From the NCBI GenBank assembly GCA_002714465.1, contig PAXL01000021.1, forward strand, positions 8,394 to 15,630: a DNA stretch of 7,237 nt, written 5' to 3'. Source of the DNA: Gemmatimonadota bacterium (lineage in GTDB: Bacteria; Latescibacterota; UBA2968). This document shows positions 1 through 6,464 of the stretch, piece after piece. Position 1 is the stretch's first letter. Each line of letters begins with the position of its first letter. The translations under genes and the position numbers were made by a program. The notes below the pieces were generated by a model. It did no database searches and was not told the DNA's origin. It saw only the letters and a list, made by a program, of their open reading frames with translations.

Positions 1-528
1 CCTGATCACACGGACCGCGTCGTCCACTTCGCTGACGGTCGACATCCCCGTCGAGAGAATGATTGGCTTCCCCTTCCGGCCGATGTGTTCCAGCAGCGAC
101 CAGTTCGTCACCTCACCCGACGGCACCTTGAAGAGCGGAACACCCAGGTCGTCGAGCAGATCGGCGCTCTCCTCGTCGAAGGGCGTCGACATGAACAAGA
201 TCCCCTCGTCCCAGCACCAAGACACCACCTGCCTGTGGGTTTCCGCGGAAAGCTCGAGGGCAGACAGCATGTCCGCCATCGACTCCTGCGCATCGGTCGT
301 GGTCATCTGGTAATCCGCCTTCGGCGCCCCAGACGCGACGAGTCGGTCGGTCTTGAAGGTCTGGAACTTGATCGCGTCCACTCCGGCTTGGGCCGCGACT
401 TCGACCATCTTCTTGGCCAGTCCCGGGTCGCCATTGTGATTCACGCCTGCCTCCGCGATAATGAAACAGCGCTCGTCCTGTCCAATACGAGAGTCCCCGA
501 TCAGAATCGTATCCGATGATCGTCTCAA
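1..528 (-). CDS. neuB: N-acetylneuraminate/legionaminate synthase (NeuB/LegI family), 3' end outside window
   Basis: This cytoplasmic enzyme condenses phosphoenolpyruvate with an N-acetylmannosamine-type sugar to make a nonulosonic acid. The first 176 codons are visible and cover the TIM-barrel part of a family that usually has about 340-360 residues; the C-terminal antifreeze-like (SAF) domain would lie beyond base 1. Seen motifs: FIIAEAGVNHNGD (residues 22-34), GVDAIKFQTF (49-58), FMSTPFDEESADLL (about 115-130), FKVPSGEVTN (about 134-143) and ILSTGMS (157-163). All are hallmarks of NeuB/LegI/PseI synthases. The start is taken as TTG at 528-526, because a GGAGG lies 5 bases upstream and the TTG overlaps the stop of the preceding gene as TTGA; no ATG or GTG fits better. 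The neighbouring NeuC-type epimerase and PtmE-like nucleotidyltransferase favour the LegI (legionaminate) role over sialic acid, but the sequence alone does not separate them. Confidence 0.93.
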   Translation of the reverse strand, partial: MRRSSDTILIGDSRIGQDERCFIIAEAGVNHNGDPGLAKKMVEVAAQAGVDAIKFQTFKTDRLVASGAPKADYQMTTTDAQESMADMLSALELSAETHRQVVSWCWDEGILFMSTPFDEESADLLDDLGVPLFKVPSGEVTNWSLLEHIGRKGKPIILSTGMSTVSEVDDAVRVIR

Positions 529-1547
529 ATGAACCTCCGATCCCCGTTGATCGGGGTCGCTGGCGGGTTCTTCAAATACCAGTCGATCGTGTGTCTGAGC
601 CCTTCCGTGAGCGGCGTATCTGCCTCATAGCCAGTCAATCTTGTCAATGCTGAAACATCGGGACATCGCCTCGCAACCGACCCCGGTGGCGATAGACGAG
701 AAAGAGTTCTCTCGGGACGCCACGCCGTGTAATCGAACATCAATTCGTAGAGCGAACCGATCGAGGTCTCGCGATTCCGTCCAACGTGTACCACTGCGCC
801 CGGCTCAAGATTCCCCGCCTCTAGAACGAGCCGGGTCGCCTCCGCGGCGTCATCCACCCAACAAAACGCACGTGTTTCTTCCTCGCCGATGATCTCGAAA
901 GGATCCTGCCGTGTCCGGATCCTTTCTACCACCTGCGGGATCACGTGATCGTAGCCCATCTCCGGACCGTAGACGTTGTGATATCTGACGCTGACGACCC
1001 GTCTGCCGGCACCGACATCTGCAAATCGGGCATACACCTCACCCCACATCTTACTAAGAGCATATGAGAAACGCGGGTTCTCAAGGTCTGCAATAACCCC
1101 CGGAACGGCCTCCCCCGTGGGCACAGGGATCTTGATTCCCGCTTCGTGCGCGCTGCCATAAACTTCGCTCGACGAGGCAAACAGCAGCCGTGCCTCAGGA
1201 GAGCCCGACTCGGCGAACCACTCGACCACCCTCAGAGTAGAAAGCGTATTAGTCCTCAAAGCATCCGCCGGTGCATTCGTGACTGGAGCAACCCCCATCC
1301 GCGCGGCGAGATGATACACCCTGTCCACCGGACCGGGAACAGACTCAAACCCGTCCGGTTCGCTCAAATCTGCCTCTACGAGCCGCACTCGTGGATCGCT
1401 CAGCAACCGGGTCAACCCAGCGGATACACCGTGACGTCCCAAGTTGTCCAGAAGAACGATCTCATCCATCTTACCAGCTAGTGCGAGAAGCCGCTTCACC
1501 AGCGACCGGCCAATAAACCCGGCTCCCCCCGTGACAACGGTGATCAC
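525..1547 (-). CDS. NAD-dependent sugar-nucleotide dehydratase/epimerase (extended SDR)
   Basis: This 340-residue cytoplasmic enzyme is an extended short-chain dehydrogenase/reductase acting on a nucleotide sugar. Seen: the Rossmann glycine motif TGGAGFIG (6-13); VLLDN with Asp34 at the end of strand 2, which favours NAD over NADP; HLAA (79-82); SSSEVYG (125-131); the catalytic pair Tyr162-x3-Lys166 in SYALSK; RYHNVYGP (188-195) followed by HVIP. Glu128 sits where 4,6-dehydratases and UXS/ArnA-type decarboxylases keep a catalytic Glu (STSEVYG/STDEVYG), while GalE-type 4-epimerases have a different residue there. In a nonulosonate operon a 4,6-dehydratase (LegB role) is the natural reading, but the N-terminal part does not resemble the LegB sequences I remember. 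The GTG start at 1547 overlaps the upstream stop as GTGA, and AAGGTGG lies 6 bases before it. The family and frame are certain; the substrate and exact reaction are not. Confidence 0.9.
   Translation of the reverse strand: MITVVTGGAGFIGRSLVKRLLALAGKMDEIVLLDNLGRHGVSAGLTRLLSDPRVRLVEADLSEPDGFESVPGPVDRVYHLAARMGVAPVTNAPADALRTNTLSTLRVVEWFAESGSPEARLLFASSSEVYGSAHEAGIKIPVPTGEAVPGVIADLENPRFSYALSKMWGEVYARFADVGAGRRVVSVRYHNVYGPEMGYDHVIPQVVERIRTRQDPFEIIGEEETRAFCWVDDAAEATRLVLEAGNLEPGAVVHVGRNRETSIGSLYELMFDYTAWRPERTLSRLSPPGSVARRCPDVSALTRLTGYEADTPLTEGLRHTIDWYLKNPPATPINGDRRFI
534..538 (-). promoter_or_regulatory. Shine-Dalgarno for the TTG-initiated neuB-like gene
   Basis: A GGAGG sits 5 bases upstream of the TTG at 528-526, inside the last codons of the SDR gene. 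It decides the unusual TTG start and implies translational coupling across the TTGA stop/start overlap. Confidence 0.75.
897..926. repeat. Perfect 10-bp inverted repeat, 10-nt loop
   Basis: GAAAGGATCC (897-906) and GGATCCTTTC (917-926) are exact reverse complements, separated by 10 bases, inside the SDR gene (around residues 208-217). There is no U-tract, so it is not a terminator. It could be chance or an mRNA hairpin. Confidence 0.6.
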
Positions 1548-2650
1548 TTGGGTCCACCTTCCTTCGGCGGTATTCCCAGAGCAGGCGCTACGTGCGCCCA
1601 GTAGAAGGCTTCCCCCTCCTTGTAGGTCTCCATACGACCGATCTCGTGAAACGGCTCTCTCAAGGGAAACACACCCACTCGGGTCTCGCTGTTGGCTCTG
1701 CAGTGTTGCTCGATTAAATCCGTCATGTTATACGGCTTGCCGGCGGGCACTCCTTCAAGAATCGATGGAGATAGGCAATAGATGCCTGAGTTCACGAGAT
1801 AGTGAAACTTGGGTTTTTCTCTGAAGCCCGTGACTAGGTCTCCCTCCACGATGGGATAGCCAAAGGGCACGGATACCTCGTATGGACGGCAGCAAAGGGT
1901 CAGATCGTAATCGGCCGCGATGTGGAAGTCACGGAAAGCGGCGAGTCGAAGGCTTGTGAGCAGATCCCCGTTCACCACCACCACGGGCGTCGTCGGACGC
2001 AGATCCGGGGGAATAAGACCAAGGGCACCGGCAGTCCCGAGTGGTTCATTTTCGGTCAGATAGTGGATATCAACACCGAGATTGGATCCGTCTCCGAAAT
2101 ATTTCCGGATCATATCTCCGAGGTATCCGACACTGATAAGGATTCGCTTGAACCCGGACATCTTCAGGGAATCGACGAGAATCTCAAGTATCGGTCGCCC
2201 TGCGACGGGTAACATCGGCTTGGGTGTCGAATCGGTGAGCGGCCGAAGTCGCTGGCCCTCACCACCCGCCATGATCACAGCCGTGATCGGTCCGTCATAG
2301 CTAACAGGTGTAGCGTCAAGATACTCAATTGCAACCACACGACCGGCCACATCCACCAGTGGCAACTGACGAATCGAGTTCGCACGCATCAACGTAGCCA
2401 GCGCGGGCTCCGAGAGTGTGTCTGGTGCGACAATCGGGCTTTGATTCATCGCTCGGTCGATCGAGCTGTCTAGATCCGCCCCCTTGAGAAGGGCACGCCG
2501 GATGTCACCATCTGTTGCTGTGCCGAGAAGCTTGCGTTCGCGATCCACGATGAACACAACCCCTAGCTGGGTCGGCCCAATCTGCTGCATGGCTTGGCGA
2601 ATGGTACCGGAGATACCGATGCACGTGTTAGCAGTGACCTCTAGTCTCAC
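1544..2650 (-). CDS. CBS-domain sugar-1-phosphate nucleotidyltransferase (PtmE-like)
   Basis: This 368-residue protein is a two-part enzyme. Residues about 5-115 form a pair of CBS domains (LLGTATDGDIRRALLKG at 41-57, with the typical TDGDIRRAL signature). Residues about 123-345 form an NTP-transferase domain: MAGGEGQRLRPLTDSTPKP (127-145), VNGDLL (226-231, metal-binding Asp229), FREKP (276-280), NSGIY (287-291) and HEIGR (335-339). It would join a sugar-1-phosphate to a nucleotide. The same architecture occurs in Campylobacter PtmE, a glucosamine-1-phosphate guanylyltransferase that starts the GDP-linked legionaminic acid pathway, and in WcbM/HddC-like enzymes. Context with NeuC- and NeuB-type genes favours the PtmE role. 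The start is GTG at 2650, 15 bases after the preceding stop, preceded by AAGAGGA; homologues also begin just before the first CBS motif. At the 3' end it overlaps the SDR start by 4 bases. The nucleotide (GTP or CTP/UTP) cannot be read from the sequence. Confidence 0.92.
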   Translation of the reverse strand: MRLEVTANTCIGISGTIRQAMQQIGPTQLGVVFIVDRERKLLGTATDGDIRRALLKGADLDSSIDRAMNQSPIVAPDTLSEPALATLMRANSIRQLPLVDVAGRVVAIEYLDATPVSYDGPITAVIMAGGEGQRLRPLTDSTPKPMLPVAGRPILEILVDSLKMSGFKRILISVGYLGDMIRKYFGDGSNLGVDIHYLTENEPLGTAGALGLIPPDLRPTTPVVVVNGDLLTSLRLAAFRDFHIAADYDLTLCCRPYEVSVPFGYPIVEGDLVTGFREKPKFHYLVNSGIYCLSPSILEGVPAGKPYNMTDLIEQHCRANSETRVGVFPLREPFHEIGRMETYKEGEAFYWAHVAPALGIPPKEGGPK

Positions 2651-2660
2651 GTTAGCAGCG

Positions 2661-2667
2661 TCCTCTT
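2661..2667 (-). promoter_or_regulatory. Shine-Dalgarno for the GTG-initiated nucleotidyltransferase
   Basis: AAGAGGA overlaps the TAA stop of the preceding 2-epimerase gene and lies 10 bases before the GTG at 2650. It supports that non-ATG start. Confidence 0.65.
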
Positions 2668-3838
2668 AGGCCTCAATCATCCGATCGACGAACTTCTTCA
2701 CCATTAGCCGTCGATCGATCTCGACCCCTTCCAACCGCTTGATGATCCGATCGCTGGCGTTGCCATCTCCGTAGGGGTTGCCCTGACCCTTCAATCTTCG
2801 CTTGAACTCGGGAGCGAGGATCCTCCGGATGGCGGCTTCTATGCCACCTCGATCATGTCCAGAATCTACAACATTCGGCCCTCTCAGACGACCGCGTTGC
2901 CGAATCCCTGCATTCACAACAGGAAGTGCGAAAGATGCAGCCTCTATGATCCCGCTAGACGAATTCCCAACCATCCCGTCCACACAGCTTAGCAGGCTGA
3001 CATACCAGTCCTGACCTGCGTTCACGACGACCTGCGCCCCGTCTCTCTCGGCGCAGAATCGGTTGATACGTTCGATAATAGCTCGACCGGCCGTGTCTGC
3101 ATTCGGATACGTGAACAGGGTCTGCTCACCGCACGCCTCGAGTGCACACAGGAACTCGTCGATGTGATCCTTCGTGTTCTGATACTCTATCGTAACCGGA
3201 TGGAACGTAACCAAGAGTATGCGTCTTGTGGGATCGAAGCCGAATCATCTCGCAACCTCTTCCTTGGTCTTGGGCTTCATCTCCAGAAGATTGTCCAGCC
3301 CGGGAGCGCCGGAAACAACAATGCGCCAATCCTCTTCTCCCATCTGCTTCAGCCGCCGAGCATAGGTATCCGTCGCAGTAAAATGGAGATGGGACATCTT
3401 AGTCAGGGCGTGTCGCGTAGCCTCGTCGAATGCTCCCTCGGTCACCTCTCCGCCGTGCAGATGTGCGATAGGTACGTTGAAGGGCAGCGCCGCAACCGCA
3501 GCAGCCAAGACATCGAACCGGTCTCCCAGGATGACCAGCATATCCGGTGTGAACCGAGAAAAGGACTGCGCGAATCCGACTGTGCCAAGACCTACCGACT
3601 TCGCTATACCGGTTGGCGTATCCGAGGAAAGCAGCCTCTCAACTCGCTCGACCCGCTCAAACCCTTGTTCATTAACGGCCTCTACCGTCATTCCGAACTC
3701 TGGAGAGAGGTGCATGCCCGTCACATAGACGTGTTCCTCCAGGAGAGGACTCAAACGTATTTGTTTCAGGATCGGTAGGAGGCTTCCAAAATCTGCGCGC
3801 GCACAGGACACAACTCCAATTGTCCGTTGCTTGATCAT
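2666..3838 (-). pseudogene. neuC: UDP/GDP-sugar hydrolysing 2-epimerase (NeuC/LegG family), interrupted by an in-frame TGA
   Basis: Intact members release the nucleotide and invert C2, giving the mannosamine-type substrate of NeuB/LegI. The reading frame spans 390 codons plus a TAA stop, the usual family length, but codon 198 (3247-3245) is TGA. Upstream half (197 residues): SCARADFGSLLP (11-22), TGMHLSPEFGMT (40-51), LGDRFD (104-109), HLHGGEVTEGAFDEATRHALTKMSHLHF (127-153, broken by no indel), SGAPGLDN (176-183). Downstream half, same frame: LLVTFHPVT (208-216), GNSSSGIIEA (291-300), RQRGRLRG (313-320), GNPYGDGNAS (353-362). All family blocks lie on one side or the other; the TGA falls in the variable linker between the two Rossmann-like domains. 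The best internal restart is TTG at 3214, without a Shine-Dalgarno, so two separate working peptides are unlikely. It is either a recent nonsense mutation, a sequence error, or readthrough. ATG start at 3838, 13 bases after the previous stop. Confidence 0.85.
3245..3247 (-). other. In-frame TGA inside the 2-epimerase gene
   Basis: The codon context on the minus strand is GCG AGA TGA TTC GGC, reading A-R-stop-F-G, and the same frame continues for 192 more residues of clear homology. A single base change (for example CGA to TGA, or TGG to TGA) would explain it. TGA acts as the ordinary stop for the HisF-like, amidotransferase, deacetylase-like, nucleotidyltransferase and SDR genes here, so a general reassignment of TGA is not supported. 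Confidence 0.9.
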
Positions 3839-3851
3839 CTAGTTGACAACC

Positions 3852-5252
3852 TCAGAGAGTCATCCTGACAACGGACGTGTTTCCAAACCGATCAGCCCCA
3901 CCGACTCCGATCGTATCGACATCGGAAGGCAGAATACTTTCTGCATCGAAGGTATAGAACCATCGGCCAGAAGAAGTGTCGAAGTCGAGGTTGTCATGCA
4001 TATACCTTCTAGATTTCAGCCGCACCGCAAGGAAGGGCTGTGGGCCGAACACTTCGCCGGCGGCAGCGTTTACCTTGAGCAAGACCGAGTTCGAATCGTG
4101 GTGAATTTGGCAATCGAGCTCGAGTTTACCTGCCGAAGCTTCATCGAAATCTGAACCATAGATGACCTTCTGGAACGCCGACTTGGCTTCAGAATAGACA
4201 AAGCGTACACCTGGGAAACGTTTGCTCGCACCTTCGAGCATCTTCCTAATCTCATCCACCTCAACACCGATATCCCGGTAGTCGTGGCAGGCGACACCCA
4301 TAAGGGTAGGTCTGCCTGCATCCGCCCGAGAGAAGGCACTATCGACCTCTTCCTGTGTCAGCGGCGCTATCCGATTCAGGATGTTCAAGGCTCGTGCGAT
4401 GTATCTTCTACAATCGCCCCTCAACTGGTAGTTGTCGTGACTGGGTCGGTAGACAGACCAGTCATCGGGCGCCAGTCTCCAGTCTCCGCTCCGCCCGTTC
4501 GCGAAGTCCTGTTGGCTCTGTATGGTCGGATCCTTTGATGCCATATTGGTGATGTCGAACGGAACCCACTGCTCAAGAAACAGATGACTATCCGGTCTTT
4601 CTGCCTGGAAACCCGCGCGAAACACCGATGGGAACCACTCTCTGTCGATGATACGCCGACACAGCGTTTCGTAGAGGTGAGGCGAGTTGACATACGAGGT
4701 GGCGCACCTGTGTGCGTCACGGTAGGTCGACATTGGGTGGAAATGCCAATGGATCCCGTCCATGTCGCTACCGGAGTCAGCCAGAACCTGCCGGTAGTGA
4801 TCGAAGATATGATGGTATCCGAGCGTGCGCCGTCTGGGGTTATTCACATAGTTTACGTGGTCCACGCAGAACCAGTTGTAAACCCAGCTACCTCCGTTCG
4901 AGTCGGGCAGCCTGCTCCTGAAGGACTCAGACAGGATACGATCGAGCATGTCGTCGACTTTAGTCCACGTGTCGTTGAAATTCGCCAAGTGTCCTGAAAA
5001 GGTCTTTGCGACCAAGTCTTCGAGCCCGTTCCCTAGAGCGATCTCTTTCCTCTTCAGTTTCTCGAAGTTGGCCCTAGTAGGCTCAAGATCGATACCGAAG
5101 ATGTCTATGAGTCGCTCGAATTTGGCCTCGAGCGACTCATAGAGCGGGCCCTCGGTGTCGATACAATGGACGACATAGACGGTCCGATCTTCGACCACAC
5201 TTTCGCCGGTTACGAGCGGTTCGCCGTTACGCATCACCGGCACCTTGTGCAT
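3852..5252 (-). CDS. Divergent NodB/polysaccharide-deacetylase-like protein of unknown substrate
   Basis: I do not recognise a named family for this 466-residue protein. It shows a pattern reminiscent of carbohydrate esterase 4 (NodB homology) enzymes: VVHCIDTEGP (27-36, Asp32/Glu34 like the metal-binding TFDD motif), HWHFHP (168-173, like the HxxxH metal motif), FRAGF (211-215, like RxPY) and ACHDYRDIG (321-329, like the late catalytic His motif). Residues about 365-466 look beta-rich and may form a separate domain. There is no signal peptide or membrane segment, so it should be cytoplasmic. The ATG at 5252 directly abuts the stop of the amidotransferase gene with only a weak AGG before it; ATG at 5234 (residue 7), preceded by AAGG, is an alternative start. 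Its place between amidotransferase and 2-epimerase suggests a step in sugar N-acyl modification, such as N-deacetylation, but this is inference. It contains a perfect 16-bp inverted repeat at 5104-5143. Confidence 0.85.
   Translation of the reverse strand: MHKVPVMRNGEPLVTGESVVEDRTVYVVHCIDTEGPLYESLEAKFERLIDIFGIDLEPTRANFEKLKRKEIALGNGLEDLVAKTFSGHLANFNDTWTKVDDMLDRILSESFRSRLPDSNGGSWVYNWFCVDHVNYVNNPRRRTLGYHHIFDHYRQVLADSGSDMDGIHWHFHPMSTYRDAHRCATSYVNSPHLYETLCRRIIDREWFPSVFRAGFQAERPDSHLFLEQWVPFDITNMASKDPTIQSQQDFANGRSGDWRLAPDDWSVYRPSHDNYQLRGDCRRYIARALNILNRIAPLTQEEVDSAFSRADAGRPTLMGVACHDYRDIGVEVDEIRKMLEGASKRFPGVRFVYSEAKSAFQKVIYGSDFDEASAGKLELDCQIHHDSNSVLLKVNAAAGEVFGPQPFLAVRLKSRRYMHDNLDFDTSSGRWFYTFDAESILPSDVDTIGVGGADRFGNTSVVRMTL
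5104..5143. repeat. Perfect 16-bp inverted repeat with 8-nt loop inside a gene
   Basis: TCTATGAGTCGCTCGA (5104-5119) and TCGAGCGACTCATAGA (5128-5143) are exact reverse complements separated by ATTTGGCC. The hairpin lies in codons about 37-50 of the deacetylase-like gene, just after the CIDTEGP motif, and encodes LYESLEAKFERLID. No U-tract follows on either strand, so a terminator is unlikely. Possible roles are an mRNA structure affecting translation or decay, or a recombination or protein-binding site. Confidence 0.85.
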
Positions 5253-6464
5253 TCAGGAAACCTGATGACGCAGAACCCATTCAGTTCCTTCCTTCCGCCA
5301 GAGATGAGGCGAACGACCATTGTCGATAAGTCCCCAGAACGTGTCCTCATCCAATTCCAGATACTTTAGGATCTCTTCGAAATACTTCTTCGGGAACTCC
5401 CCATCGAACCGACGCACCAAGGCAACCGCTTCCTCCCGCGTCAGATGGCGATTCCGGATCTCCTGCGAGGCATCGTATGTCGCACGTCCAAGCCCGAACT
5501 TGATGTAAGTCGTGAAGAAGTGCCAGCCATCGAGGCGGTCATCCAGACTGTTGTACTTGCTGTAAGTGCCCTCGGTCCGAAACGGATTCGCCTCGAACCC
5601 TGAGTTCTCCACCGAGTAGTAGTAACACTCTTGGGGTGTCCACTTCAGGTAATACCCGAGGTAATGGATTTCGACCTTGGCTTTGTCGAGCGCATCTATC
5701 GGGGGTGGCAGATACAGCTCGATATCCTCGAGACTGAGGCTGTATTGATCGAAAAGCTCTGAGACGGGCAGCCCACCTAGATAGATCTCGGAAAGATCGC
5801 CCACCGTGAAATAGGACCGGTCCCTGAGAGATGTGTTGTTCTCTGCGATCGGGTTTCCATACTCCGCCTCGTTCTCCCCGTAAAAGACCAGTGGAATGTC
5901 CATCTGGACCGCCAGCTTTGGAGCCAGATTCTTCTGCCCCAGGATAAACGGCTGGAACGGGTGGAGAAGATTCACAAAGGCAAGCCGCGTAAGCAACCTG
6001 TGGACCCTGCCGTTTGGATGGTAGGTGATGTTGTTAAACCCACCGACATCGAGCCACGACCGGAAATTCCGCCATCCAATGTCCGTGTATATGTGGGGGG
6101 GCCACGTGCAAGTAAGAACCTTCATGCCATACTTGTACTTCAGGACGTGAGACGCATAGATGCTGTCCTTGCCCCCGCTCCCCGGGACGAGCACCTCGTA
6201 GCCCCCGTCAGACCGCCGATACCGGTCTAGCAGCTCTGCCAGTTCCTTCTCCCTCAAACTCCAGTCGATCCGTTCCTTGCTTTCGGCAAAGCGGCAGGCA
6301 TCGCATACGCCTTCCTCATCGATGTGTAAACCGAATTTCTTTTGATCTCTTGCGTCGTTCGTCAGCTCCGAGGTCGAGTTTGGTCGCTGATTCGACATAA
6401 CACAACGTTTACAGTACGTGACTTCCTCAGGAAGCCCGTATAGAGCCTGGGGGATTTCAGACAT
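5253..6464 (-). CDS. N-acetyl sugar amidotransferase (WbpG/PseA-type, PP-loop ATPase)
   Basis: This 403-residue cytoplasmic enzyme would activate a sugar N-acetyl group with ATP and replace its oxygen by ammonia, giving an acetamidino group. Seen: an N-terminal Cys pair CKRC (18-21) and a second, CDAC (54-57), the CxxC...CxxC zinc-type element of the family; the PP-loop VPGSGGKDS (93-101) that binds ATP; and a long C-terminal part with the conserved-looking LGYYLKWTPQE (269-279) and FGLGRATYDASQEIRNRHL (323-341, family-typical). Characterised relatives are P. aeruginosa WbpG, which works with HisH/HisF paralogues, and Campylobacter PseA. The start is ATG at 6464, not the longer in-frame option at 6506: an AAGGAGGA lies 10 bases before 6464, homology begins there, and it gives an ATGTCTGA overlap of 8 bases with the HisF-like stop. 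The HisF partner directly upstream supports the assignment. Target sugar: a nonulosonate or its precursor, judged from the neighbours. Confidence 0.94.
   Translation of the reverse strand: MSEIPQALYGLPEEVTYCKRCVMSNQRPNSTSELTNDARDQKKFGLHIDEEGVCDACRFAESKERIDWSLREKELAELLDRYRRSDGGYEVLVPGSGGKDSIYASHVLKYKYGMKVLTCTWPPHIYTDIGWRNFRSWLDVGGFNNITYHPNGRVHRLLTRLAFVNLLHPFQPFILGQKNLAPKLAVQMDIPLVFYGENEAEYGNPIAENNTSLRDRSYFTVGDLSEIYLGGLPVSELFDQYSLSLEDIELYLPPPIDALDKAKVEIHYLGYYLKWTPQECYYYSVENSGFEANPFRTEGTYSKYNSLDDRLDGWHFFTTYIKFGLGRATYDASQEIRNRHLTREEAVALVRRFDGEFPKKYFEEILKYLELDEDTFWGLIDNGRSPHLWRKEGTEWVLRHQVS

Noticed and set aside
85..519. 144-residue open frame on the plus strand
   Set aside because: It is antisense to the NeuB-like gene, whose minus-strand frame carries clear family motifs. 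The plus-strand product is Arg-rich with no recognisable motif.
2666..3214. Second half of the 2-epimerase as an independent gene
   Set aside because: Its only start near the homology is a TTG without a Shine-Dalgarno, it begins in the middle of the family fold, and it is in the same frame as the first half.
3182..3220. ATACTCT/AGAGTAT inverted repeat shortly downstream of the in-frame TGA, considered as a selenocysteine insertion element
   Set aside because: Only 7 bp of stem with a 25-nt loop, no GU-containing apical bulge typical of bacterial SECIS, and no known selenocysteine in the NeuC family.
5104..5143. Transcription terminator at the 16-bp inverted repeat
   Set aside because: No run of T follows the stem on either strand and it lies within an intact reading frame.
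6095..6101. Run of seven C on the coding strand in the amidotransferase gene, as a phase-variation tract
   Set aside because: Phase-variable tracts in surface-sugar genes are generally longer, and the frame here is intact and encodes a plausible Trp-Pro-Pro.
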